Program-made: the position numbers and the translations under genes
Notes under the pieces: generated by a model
Database searches by the model: none
The model's input: only the letters and a program-made list of their open reading frames with translations
Told to the model about the DNA's origin: nothing
Shown: positions 1-10,212 of the stretch, piece after piece
Layout of the letters: each line of letters begins with the position of its first letter
Position numbering within the stretch: the first letter of the stretch is position 1
Assembly: GCA_032158125.1 (NCBI GenBank)
Contig: JASKOT010000001.1
Location: 1,364,001-1,428,000 of the forward strand
Reading direction: 5' to 3'
Source of the DNA: Papiliotrema nemorosa
Taxonomy: Eukaryota; Basidiomycota; Tremellomycetes; Tremellales; Rhynchogastremaceae
Length of the DNA: 64,000 bases

Positions 1-864
1 TGCTGCATCGGGGTCGAAACTTCACGGGTTTGGGGTGAATCCGCCTGCCAACCCGTCAAATCTCAACGCTGGGGTGGAACTTCTCCCTTCGACAACTAGG
101 CGCGCAAATCGGGGAATCAGTGGGAAGAGTCGACTGGTCGATTCTGGTTTGAATGCCGCTTTGGGTATCAACCAACCTAGGAGGAGTAATGTCAGACCGT
201 TAGTGTCCCAGGGAGAAGACATATCGATGGATGGGCCTGTGCAGGGCGTGAGCATCATGGGTGCGGCGAGGGGCACAACATGGGTCAGAGTGGAGAACCT
301 AGCGCAAGGGACAACACCAGAAGATGTAGTGGTATGTCGGACCGAATTTCACTTTGATTGTCGCTGACTATCAGTCGGCATTTGCCCCTGCGCCAATATC
401 CAACGCAAGATTAGGCTCCAGCTCGACGTCAGGACTGGTCACTGTCGAGATTGAACTTGCATCAAAAGCCGACGCGGAGGAGATTGTCAAGGCGTACAAC
501 GGAGCAGTGGCAGATGGGAACGCCCTCGTCGTGTCTCTCATACGTCAAGGCCTGGCAGAGCGGATGGGTCGGGGTGTGAAGCCTGCTCCAGCACCAGTGT
601 CGAGACCCCAAGCCTACGCTCAGCCAAGGCAAGAGCTTCTCGCGCCAAGTGGATCCAAGTGAGCTTTCTGGGGATGGTCTGACAGTCAGTCGAGGAGACT
701 GACAGTGTAGCAAAATGTACTCCGACACAATCTTGGCTTCGGATCCCACTAGCAGTATCATCACTCTGGCCGAGGAACAGGAAGCGGCTAGAAACCAACG
801 GGCCAGTGCATGGCAGAAGCATGGACCTACATTGTCGCAGCGGATCGGCGTGGGTAGGAGGTAA
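1..864 (+). CDS. RRM-type RNA-binding protein, 3' part (5' end outside window)
   Basis: This is the C-terminal part of a gene that begins before the window; frame 2 is open to the left edge. Two introns are clear: 332-374 (gtatgt...cag) and 659-710 (gtgagc...tag). The joined protein, about 255 residues visible, has a low-complexity N-terminal half. It then carries one RRM-like fold, from TTWVRVENLAQGTTPEDVV (RNP2-like start) to GLVTVEIELASKADAEEIV (RNP1-like strand and second helix), ending in GNALVVSLI. A basic Pro-rich tail follows, with a last exon ending GPTLSQRIGVGRR. A single RRM with a glycine and arginine flanked tail suggests an mRNA-binding or export-adaptor role, but the exact family is not recognisable. 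Domain assignment is by pattern only. Confidence 0.75.
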
Positions 865-1067
865 AGGCGGCACTGCTACGAGAGGCGTGCGATGATAAAA
901 TCATTAGTCGGCCATGCTCAGATGGCAGCGGTCGAACAGACATGGGGAAGGAGAAAGCGCGTACTGTACATGCATTGACAATCGTCATCAGCTACAAATC
1001 ATCATCTCAACCAAGGCGTCCCAAACTATATACTCGTCTTGTCATGCACCTCCCTCTCGGCAATCGC

Positions 1068-2037
1068 CTAGTCCAGGTCCATTCCCTTGACCTCCTTTTG
1101 GATCCTTTCAACCCCTCCAGCCTTCTTGATCATTCGCTTGATCTCCCCTTGGGTCTTCTGCCAGACATTCAATTTGAGGTCCCCAGCCATAGACTCCACA
1201 TCGTCCCCGTGCTTCTCCACCAAGAGGTGTAACCATGTCTTTTCAGAGGTGGAAGTGTATCGTTTGACAGGTGCTGAAGTCGCTGCCAATGCTTCCAGGG
1301 CTGTATGTCAGTTCGCACTCGATCATCCGACCCATTCTTTCCATTCTCCATATCCCATATCCCGTTTGCACAGGGCGAGATCTCAAGGTGCAGACTGAAA
1401 AGGAGAGGTGGGTATGTTTGAAGGATGAAAGGCGACTTACACCTCACAACATCCGTTTTGGCCTGTACGACTCGTTCCTCCTCCTCTTCCTCCTCCTCCT
1501 CATCCTCGTCGACATCCTCACCTTCATCCGCGCCCCCGCTCTCGTCTTCAGGCAAGATGATATCAATGACGTTCCCTTGTTCATCCCTCACAATCCGCCC
1601 ATACCCCACCACAGCACTTTTCAACATCTCATCTTCGTCCGTCAGGCTACTCCCCTGTCCTTTGCCTTGTCCAGGGAGGAAGGGGAGTTTGGCAGAGTGA
1701 GATCGGGAAGAAGAGGGTCCTTGAGGGAGGGGAATGGAGGATAGTAGTCCCAATGCGGCGTAGCTGAGATCAGCACCGTCACAGCCTTAGTAAGATACAC
1801 AAGTTGCTCCAGCAGAGAAGACTTAGAATAACCAAGCTGGACTATTGGGTGGCAGGATGAAAAGTCTGCTCACTTTTGGAAAACCGTCTTCTTCTTGTCC
1901 CATCCCGCTTGTAACACCTCGGGCCCCTTCAATGGCGGCGCTTTCTTCAGTTTGTGGTGGAGCCGCCTCTTGACGCTCAAACTCGGTTTGGTCGACTTGT
2001 GCGATCTCGCCTTGTTTCGTTGACGTGGATTGGCCAT
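1068..2037 (-). CDS. NOP16: Ribosome biogenesis protein Nop16
   Basis: The gene has three exons (2037-1874, 1763-1441, 1300-1068) joined across introns of 110 and 140 nt, giving about 239 residues. The N-terminus MANPRQRNKARSHKS is highly basic and is followed by LQAGWDKKKTVFQNYAALGL, the Nop16 core signature (W-D-x-K-K-T/S-V-x-Q-N-Y). The middle is a linker with an acidic run (residues about 120-145). The C-terminal block SEKTWLHLLVEKHGDD with LNVWQKTQGEIKR matches the conserved Nop16 end. Nop16 acts in the nucleolus in 60S ribosomal subunit assembly. The start is the first ATG of the basic block; upstream reading in that frame lacks similarity. Splice phases restore the conserved motifs exactly, so the model is firm. 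Confidence 0.9.
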
Positions 2038-2322
2038 GATGCAAACTGACGATAGGTTGATTGCTACTTTGACAGTAACTAGGTATCACTCGACGCCCAA
2101 CTGGAAATTTGCGGGAGATTCGGCGATCGCCGACACGCGATCTCGCTGCTGTTTATGGATACCACTGCACTGATCTATGAGCACTATACACAATGCCTTC
2201 TAGGCGAACCCAAATATGTCTTTCTTCTTCCTGTGTCCCCTTATACATCTTCGACGGGTCTGCCCCAATATGTTCTCCGCTTACTATTGGCTGACTGTTC
2301 AATCAACATTTCAACCCATCTT

Positions 2323-4753
2323 TCAATCATCGTCGTTCTCAGAATCGGTGCTGACGCGTCGTCTCCTGGAAGCCTTGCGACCTGCCCTCGATGGCTCCTG
2401 TATGCTCGAGACAGGCTGCCTCTTGGCTATCGGACCAATTTTGGCCAGAACCATGGATCTCTTTCGGACCGTCGAGGTCTCGGTGGTCTTTGGTGGCTCT
2501 TTTCGTTTCACCATTGTCCGCTTCGACTTTGCCAGCTCGATACTTACACGCGCCCAAAGCTGGTCTTCATACTTTGAGAAGAGCTGCTGATATCGCGTCT
2601 TATATGGTCGCTATACCTCAGCACCGTCCAAGCATTGTTTACGTCAGATATAGCTCAGACGTACATCCTGGTCGAGCCTCGCCATGGACGCCTTGTCGCG
2701 AGCTTTCGTCGGGTTCTTCAACAGTCTCTCCATCATGAAAGAGACACTTTCGCGGTCTGCTGGTGGAAGTGATACGAGGAAACTTTGGTACTTCCTCTCG
2801 ACCGATTGCTCATCTACGTCATCTACGTCGTCTTCCGAGTCGGTTTCCCGCCGGTCGAGTGGGGCCACGCCAGTTTTGCGACTCCCCGATCGTCGTGATG
2901 CGCTAGGTCTAACGCTGGACCTAGGGGTCGAAGGTCCTGGTGACGGGCTAAGAGGTCTTGCCCTTCTGTCCTGTCAATTCACGTAGTCAGTATTCCCACT
3001 TGAACTCACGGTGTAGTTGGACGAATCTGCGGCAAAGGTGTGTCGTCGACCCAGGTGTTTCTGCATGTTCTTCGCTTTGGTATGAACGGCTCCGGCATAG
3101 GCTCGTCCTTCTTCTCGTCTCCGTCCTCGTCTTCATCTTCGTCTTCATCCTTATCCTCGTCTTCATCCTCATCTTCGTCCTCGCCTTCGTCCTTTTGGCC
3201 CACAGGCGCAGCCACCGGACTCAGCGATTCAAACTCCCCATCCAAGCTATCCACCTGTTCCTCGTGAGAAAATCCATCCACGAACCGTGAGATCGACCTC
3301 CAATCGTCTTCATCGCGCACTGATCTGTCGTATCGCTCCTTCACTGCTGCGAACTGCTTAGGGTATGCTGCCCTGACAATGAGCTCAGCCCGAGGGTACA
3401 ATACAGATGGCGCACTCACCTCACAGTCCAACCGTTATAATCATTCCCGACCAACACTTCTCCTTCTTTCACGCACTCGTTTATCCACCCGGCTTGCAGC
3501 ACCACCTTCTTCTCCGTTGGCTTGGGGATCATCGGATCATTGTCCAGGCTAGGATCAATATCATAACCATCATAATGCTTCACGATCGAGATTGTCGAGG
3601 CGTAATGTCGAATCAGATGATTTGTTGTCCACTCTCTACCGCGGTCAGGTCTTGACCTAAAGAGGAATTGATCAGGATCGTCGGACTCTATGGCATACGC
3701 CATGCCGAGCTGGTCCCATTGTCGAGTCGGCTCGCTAAGGCTATCCTTACCGAGCAGAGTCGAGCGTGTTTTGGTATGTTGCGAATCTGAGCTGGTGGCT
3801 TCGAGAATAATGATGAAGGAGACTGAGATATCATCAGGGCGGTTCGTCAAACGGCCCCCAAAGTCCTGTTACATCAACCATCAAGGATCCTCATGGTGTT
3901 AGAGTCTGAGATGATGGGTGTGAAAGAGACCCACCACGATCATTCTTCGGATTCTGCCTTCCTTCTCGTTCAGGTCGGGGTTGGAGTCGACGAAGAAGGT
4001 GAGATCGCGAAAGATACATTGGTCTCTGGCCTCTTGAGTCCAGTAGATTGAACGGACCGGGTTGACCACCTGTAAAGGCTCGAGATGCTGCTGTCGTAGG
4101 GCGGAGGGATCAGGAGGAGGGGTGGGAAGAGGCGCGGGGTGAGATGAATGATCGCTCGTCGGTAGGATACGAGGTGGTCGGTAAGGCGCTGGGGTCCGAC
4201 TCACTCTAAGAGGGGGAAGCGGTGTCTTGGAGCCAAGACTGAGGTAAGGAGCAGGAGTCTTGCTTCCACGGGAGATTCTGGCATCATAAGGTCGGCTGCT
4301 GCCAGCTGGGAGGGGCGTTCGACTCCCTCGAGGTGCATCTTCATGCGGCATTCGTCTGCCCCAAGGTAGGGGCGTCCTCGCACCTTGATAAGCGTAGCTC
4401 TCAGAGGCATGAGGCGGTCGGCTGCTACGGTATGAAAGTGGTGTTTTGGAGCCTTGTGTACCTTGATAGGGCGTTCTTCCTCCCCGTAAGGGTGTTCGTG
4501 TTTGAGTTTGACCATATGTTGCGGTGCCTCCACGAGGCGTCTGAGATCCGCCATATGGGGTCCTACCACCGCTTCGGTAGGGAGTTCGGCTTCCCCATCC
4601 AGACTGAGCTCCTGCAAAGGAGGTGGCCGACTGGGCTTGGTTGATGGCATCGTGGTAGGTTGAGTCGGGAGGGTAGGAAGACCGGGGAACATAGGGTGAC
4701 TTAGGAGCCTGTGGCAGCGGAGTTTTGCCTGGTCTTTAGCATATGAAGAAGAG

Positions 4754-4785
<32 letters not shown>

Positions 4786-4886
4786 AGAAGAAGAAGAAGA
4801 AGAAGAAGGGGACATGGGTCCGAGCGCTCACTTCCCCATCCTCCATTTACCGAAGGGTCGTGCTTTGAAGGGTCGAACCGCCACAT
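2323..4886 (-). CDS. BRCT-domain protein B with a threonine-proline repeat region
   Basis: The start ATG at 4886 opens with MWRFDPSKHDPSVNGGWGSK, which resembles the start of the neighbouring paralogue (MMPFDPSMN). An intron from 4831 to 4729 contains a long CTT tract. Next come about 200 residues of degenerate repeats (GSRTPY, GGRTPYGG, GSKTPLSY, GSRTPLP, GSKTPAPY). A BRCT domain follows: IFRDLTFFVDSNPDLNEKEG, an MIVDFGGRLTN core, and KVVLQAGWINECVKEGEVL with the buried Trp. Then a long Asp/Glu run, an SP-rich stretch, and a C-terminal helical module (RESVSFMMERLL and TRYQQLFSKYEDQLWARV) shared with protein A; the tail is basic. BRCT domains mediate phosphopeptide or protein binding in DNA repair and chromatin. 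No orthologue is recognised. Every intron proposed is GT-AG and keeps frame. Confidence 0.8.
4744..4809. repeat. GAA/CTT trinucleotide tract inside an intron
   Basis: About 65 bases of nearly pure GAA (plus strand), that is CTT on the minus strand. The tract lies within the first intron of BRCT gene B and would serve as an extended pyrimidine tract upstream of its acceptor at 4729-4731. Trinucleotide purity increases towards 4800. Confidence 0.9.
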
Positions 4887-4960
4887 CACTCTCACAGAAC
4901 CAGTGGGACGAGGCAGATAGGGTCATCAAAGGAGAGAGCTGCTAGTCGTGTCGTAGTTGA

Positions 4961-5008
4961 GAGAAGAAGAAGAAGAAGAAGAAGAAGAAGAAGAAGAAGA
5001 GGAAGGGA
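4961..5008. repeat. Second GAA/CTT trinucleotide tract
   Basis: About 48 bases of GAA repeat in the 381-base gap between the two BRCT genes. It has the same orientation as the tract about 150 bases away inside gene B. The gap otherwise shows no gene; it should hold the 3' UTR of gene A and the promoter and leader of gene B. Confidence 0.85.
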
Positions 5009-5267
5009 AAGATCGTTGTAGTGGGGCGTTGCATCATGGTAGCAAGACTGCCGTGTGTGTTTCATCGGGTGTCTAAGGTCGAGCGGGGGGACGGGTCGAA
5101 TCTTACATTGGGCAGGATCAACCCATACATCAAAATCCTCATGTAGGTAAGATGGAAGTCGGGTCATCAAGCTGTACATACATATGTCTCAAGTCCATTA
5201 TAAGAAGGTCAAGCAAGCAATGATGGTGTGCGTGCAGAGAGACTTGCCATCAACGCTTCGTGTCCTC

Positions 5268-7014
5268 TCACCACCCATTCTCCCTCTGCAACTCGGCAGC
5301 TACCTGATGTATGATAGCCTCTTGATGCATCTTGTACAGGTACTGGTAGTCGATCTTCACAACGTTCTGCACATCAGCCCACAAAGGTCGAAATCACTTG
5401 CATCTTTCTGCCAGGCGCGCCATTGAGGCAGAGTGGGCGGTTTGAGCTGGCCATGTCGGACCAAAGTACCGACGATCCACTTGAGGGCCTCTCGAGTCGA
5501 CGGATCCTGCTTCTGATACATGCATCGGTATACCTGGACGTATCGCCCTGTGCGGATCGATCGTCGATTGTCGAATATAACGATATCGTCGTCGTCTGGT
5601 TCTTCCTTGACTAGGAGTGGGGAGCTTGCGCTTTGTGGTAAGCTTTGGACTGTTTGTACTGACCGCAACGTACCTAGCGCCCATGAGATCGGTTTGTCTT
5701 AGACCTCTCATTGGCTCATCAACAGGTAGACTGTTGCGCAGAGTCTGCGTCCGGAATATCGGTGGGGTGTTCGGGATTGATGTGGATCGCCCAAGCTCAT
5801 CGCTCGCCTGGGCAGACCCATCGCCGAAAGACACTCGTTTCTTCGAGTTCTGACTTGTCCCGGCAGGATGAGCCTTTCTTTTCTTTCGCGAAGCGGCATT
5901 GAAGGTCAACTCCCCTAGGGGAACTTCCACCTGATCGCTCTGCGGCTCAGCGTCGAGGAGTGGGAACGGAGCTGGTCCCTTCCTCGATGTTGCAGGCGGG
6001 TCGGACTCTACGGAAGCTACGGACATATCAAAGTCTACTAAGGGCTGATTGGGGACTATGAGACTGCCTCTTGCTGCTCCTGACCCTGACGTAGGCGTCT
6101 TCGAGGACTCTGTCACGTCTAGTGGCCTCAACGGTGAAGCTTTCTGGCGAGTCGGGATTTGGGAGCCTGCGGATCGTCAGCGATTCTTCAACTACGTCGC
6201 CAGCTTATGTGCCATCCACTCACTTAGCCCAGTTGATTCAGATGAGAGGTGCTCGAGAGATAGGCACCGATCCGTCTGGTGCAGGATCAAAGCGGTTTCC
6301 AATGCTTCGAGGCGTTTTGTATTTTGTTTCGGGTACCCAGCTCTGAGCAGTTAGCCCCCTTTGTCCGTCCATCATCAAAGTTGAAGCGATGGAACACCAC
6401 ATACTTGATCTGAAAGCCGCCCCAGTTATCATCTTTACCCAGGAATCGCTTGGCTTGAATGCAGGCGTCCACCCATCCGGCCATCAACACCACCTTGGCC
6501 TCTATGTACGGCTTCATCTTGGGTACATCCACCTCAAGACCATTATACTTGTCCTCATTTGGATATTGTACCGCTCCAAAACACCTGATCAGCTCGGGTT
6601 TACTCCAATCTTTTGCTCTGCCCCCAGTGCGCTGATAGATTGTTGGAGAATCAAGCGAGTAGACGTTATCTTTGATCTTGGCAGTATCGAAGATGAGGAT
6701 GATGTTGCACCACTTCTTCTCCAATTTGGCGGTAGTTGATCCTCCATGCTCCTGGACATCAGCATCTGATTCGCGTAGATCTGAGCGAGGCCAATCACCT
6801 CGATGATTCGTTGGCAGGCGGCCTGCGCATCGTGTTCAAGATTACCCTGAATGAAGAATGTCCATCGTCGAGTCTGATTCGATCGTTTCTCGACACACCA
6901 TTCTATTCTTTCAAACAATGTGCTCGCATTGTAGGTCGTGATAGATCGAGGAATGTCGGCATCCATGCTGGACGGCTTGGGCCGACTGTTCATCGAAGGA
7001 TCAAAGGGCATCAT
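5268..7014 (-). CDS. BRCT-domain protein A, tandem paralogue of protein B
   Basis: The first exon starts MMPFDPSMN and enters a BRCT domain: RRWTFFIQGNLEHD, then EEHGGSTTAKLEKKWC after a GT-AG intron, then KVVLMAGWVDACIQAKRFLG with the conserved Trp. A linker follows with a basic RKKRK nuclear-localisation-like patch and a VKEEPDDDD element (psi-K-x-E, a possible sumoylation site). The C-terminal helical module TREALKWIVGTLV, then NVVKIDYQYLYKMHQEAI, parallels that of protein B. The last intron (5401-5367) fits only as a GC-AG intron with the consensus donor gcaagt. It then lies at the same place and phase 0 as the GT-AG intron of gene B. The stop follows RENGW. Function is unknown; a nuclear chromatin or repair role is inferred from BRCT only. 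Confidence 0.75.
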
Positions 7015-7238
7015 TGACTGCGCTATGCGTGTGTCAGCGGGTTTACTGGCGAATTCCTATACCGGAAGCGTACTTGTACGGGAGTCCTGTTGACAATCAC
7101 CCATTGTAAAATCGCCTCCAGACACAAGCTGGGATGAGTGTGATGCTTGCTTATAGATACTTTTCCACATCAGTAGCTGGTCGAGTAGTTGTTCAATGGG
7201 GAACGGGACGTCAAATACGATGCATCAGTCACGCTTAT

Positions 7239-7270
<32 letters not shown>

Positions 7271-7834
7271 GGGGGGAGCCTTCTGGGAAAGCGTGATCAG
7301 CACTCTTGATGCGTAGGGTCAGTGCTGAAGGTGCGGTGAGTCTGCTGAGGGAGCAAAGGTCTCGTCGGGAAACAAAACAATAGGGACGCGGTGTGTGTGT
7401 TTCAGCCTTTGAAAAGCCGTTCGGCTTGGTTCCCACTTTGCGCCTGCTCTGACTCGTGCTCTGAATGCCGCCCAGAGCGGCGTCCGTTTACATCTGCCCG
7501 AGAAGAACGCGAAAGACCAGCAGAAGCAGGGAAAGGTGGAGATCAGAAGCGAAAAAAGGGCAGATGTCGAGTCCGAACGTTTCATCAATCAGGCTCCACC
7601 ATCATCAGGGTGCTGCATGAGGCATCCTCCAAGACCTATCAACTTTCCTCATAACTCGATGCCACGGGATGCCACGGGAGCGCAAGCAAGGTGCGGCACA
7701 GGGAAAGGAGAGGGAAGTGTGGTCGATGAGGCTGTCGGCGCAACGATACGTCGAGGATCGCCCGTCAAACATGTCCGCGAGTTTTAAGCGCCAAAGCCAA
7801 CGACACAGCCAACAAGATGTGAAGCTACATCAGA
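7015..7834. other. Intergenic region with a CT dinucleotide run
   Basis: No gene is supported here. The stretch lies between the start of BRCT gene A and the 3' end of the MATE-like gene. It contains a pure CT run at 7243-7270, preceded by a TATA-like ttatatacc at 7235-7243. Short open frames across it have no recognisable composition. Confidence 0.6.
7243..7270. repeat. (CT)14 microsatellite
   Basis: Fourteen uninterrupted CT units are directly readable, followed by a GGGGGG run. Confidence 0.95.
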
Positions 7835-9983
7835 TTAACATGCAATCAAGCGAGGGCGCTGGTAGTGTAGCACGGTAGCCCAAACGCCCACGAAGGCGGA
7901 AACGTCGACCAGAGAAAAAACGAGACTTCCACCACTGCAAAAAGCCGATCAGCTCGACAAGTGCGAGGATTCAATCACTCACAAGACCCACTGATGCCAC
8001 CACCACGCAGTATCGACGGATATACTGGCTTGCCCAATGACGATTGCCCAAGGAAGACAGTATGCCAGGTTTGAGACTAACGATTGGGCGAGGTACATGG
8101 AAGGCCGAGTTGCAAGAAGGATCGTGGCGAGCTGCGTCGAAACTGCATAACAGATATACATCTATCCCATCAGCTCTACGGTCTTAGCAGTGGTCAGAAC
8201 GTCTCACCCAGTCCATGGACCGCCACATCATCGCTGTCACTTGGGCAACATCGTCGCTTGCGCTGACGCATCTAGCCCAGCTCTGTGACGCCCCAGAAAA
8301 GGTCAAACCGAGGCAGATGGGAACCTCGACTAGCAGAGCAAGGCAGACTGCCGTGAGAGCCGGGCCCATTATATCTAACAGGTCAATCATAAAAAGGTAT
8401 GCTCGACTTACGCGACACCTGTCGCCAGGATGCTTTCAACTTGTCAGAAGAGTCCAGTCTAATCCCCAGCCATGATCCCCATCGATGTCCAACAAATGCG
8501 TTGGACGTCGCTTCCAGGGCTTGAACAGGGACCATGATGAGTCCCCATCTGATCGTGTTGAAGACTCCCCATGCCGTGGCATAGGTATTTCCCATTGAAA
8601 CGACATTATGCACGAGGTACAAGCTGAACCATCAGTTATTCCGCAAGCAAGGAGGTACATGGTCCCCGACATCACATCGGAGAACTAGATGGCATTCCTA
8701 ATGGCACTCTCGAGAAAAGTCCAGCGACCCGGTCTGACCAGATCGCGCAGTGCCTTCTTGTCGGTCCAGTTGCGCCAGACTCGCGGAATGATGGGACAGT
8801 TCCGGTGGAGAATGTAGAGGAAGTAGAACAGTCCCGCAAAGGCCGCAAGGAGGCTATGGTGAGCTATATTTCTGATCAGGGGCTGCACAACTTACTCGCA
8901 AACTAGCCGAATGATTGCCGAGTCTGGATAGTCGGGGTGAAGCCTTTCACTCGGACAGTGGAGGACGAGTGCGAGTTCGAGAATGATCTGCATCAGAGTC
9001 TTCACGCTGGAAATGGCCAAGGGGACACTGCGTACGAGGTCGCATCACATCTCCTCGAATCAACGTCTGGTCGTGCTGTACTCACTCAGGGTGATCGAGC
9101 GCTCGAGTACCAATACTGACGACAGTCTCAAGTGTCGAGGCCAATAAACTCCCGGATGATAGACGGATATATTGGACCGATATTTCTCTTACTTGACCAG
9201 GAACGAATGCACCAACGAACACCGGTGCGGATGCGAGAAAGGCGATCATGAGCAGGAGTCCGAGCAAAGTCTGGACCGTGATAAGAGTCAAGACTTGTCG
9301 CAGTCGATCTTCGAGGCACAGGGTAGTCCGGTTGGTAGTCAAAGACCTATGGATCAATATCGGGTCTCATCCCAGCAATCACCAGACACCCCGCGGAAGA
9401 CCTTCATTGATCACTTCAACAATGATACTCGCATCTGGCATACCAGCCTGTTCCTGTTCCAGATCGAAAAAGCTCGTCTAACAAAGACTCGACTCACAAG
9501 TGTAAGCATCGGTACGCAAACGAGTGAACCGTCAATTGCAGCAATCCACATTTTGCTCAGAGTGCCATATAAAGCCGGAAGGATAAACGCCGTCAGGTTG
9601 AATAGCAAGGCTCCAAAGTACTTAATGAGCTCAGTCCCGCCAGGCGATATGCTTACGAGTAGCTGTGAAAGGGTGACTAACCTTCGTCGAGACCACCAGG
9701 GAACGTTGATGACTTGATCATCCGTTTGAAGACTAACATCTTTCACTGCAGAGTGCCAGGGCGACTGATCCCGGAACAACTCGTCGTCGGATTTTGGAGA
9801 CTCGGGAGACTCCAGGGAGTAGCCAAGCTCTGTTGCATGCCGAAGCGAAGCAAGGGTCAAGTCCTCTTCGAGAGGTTGAGAAGCAGGGTGATCGTTTTTC
9901 GACATGCTCAAGCTGTGCGGATAATCGACTTCGACAGGAGAAGATTCTTGGATGTTCATGAATGTACAGTACATACGTCTCAT
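7835..9983 (-). CDS. MATE-like multidrug/flippase-type membrane transporter
   Basis: Multi-exon membrane protein. After a polar N-terminal domain (about 110 residues) come [20 protein letters not shown] and [16 protein letters not shown]. Then [11 protein letters not shown] and [39 protein letters not shown] with [15 protein letters not shown], and further hydrophobic segments including [20 protein letters not shown]. This succession of helices is typical of the MOP/MATE superfamily, which exports cationic drugs or flips lipid-linked molecules. The last exon, after a gtgagt intron near 7980, adds one more hydrophobic segment ([19 protein letters not shown]) before the stop. The start could be any of three in-frame ATGs between 9983 and 9959. 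Exon joints between 9410 and 9550 were not all resolved, so a small frame break there is not excluded. Substrate unknown. Confidence 0.65.
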
Positions 9984-10212
9984 TTCAACGACATCCCGGC
10001 AAGATCATACGAAGGTTGTCACATGGGTCTTCAGCTTGGCTTCAATTTGGGGAATATTATGCATCGTTACTACTCGAGTCGCGTCAGCTGAACGTAAGAC
10101 TCCTCATCCCGACGATTGTTCGTTGCGCACATACTCCGAAGTAGCGGAGCCGAAATTTGGCTCCCGAATGACAAGTTATCGACTAGCCCGTTGTGGCCAC
10201 AAGTTCAGTGCT

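Noticed and set aside
1301..1440. snoRNA hosted in NOP16 intron 2
   Set aside because: A ribosome-biogenesis intron is a plausible host, but no convincing C/D or H/ACA box pair with terminal stem could be read.
3110..3290. Plus-strand poly-Ser open frame
   Set aside because: It is the complement of the Asp/Glu run of BRCT protein B.
4701..5179. Open frames encoding poly-Ser, poly-Leu and poly-Phe runs
   Set aside because: These are translations of the CTT trinucleotide tracts and conflict with the spliced frame of gene B.
2323..7014. A single multi-BRCT gene covering both BRCT regions
   Set aside because: Joining them needs a weak GAG acceptor near 4888. Both halves have matching N- and C-terminal motifs, and gene A has a natural stop after RENGW, so two tandem genes fit better.
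2323..7014. Identification of the BRCT genes as Rap1, Spt5 or Spt6
   Set aside because: BRCT fits Rap1, but no Myb or Rap1 C-terminal domain is visible; TP repeats fit Spt5/Spt6, but no KOW, S1 or SH2 domain is present.
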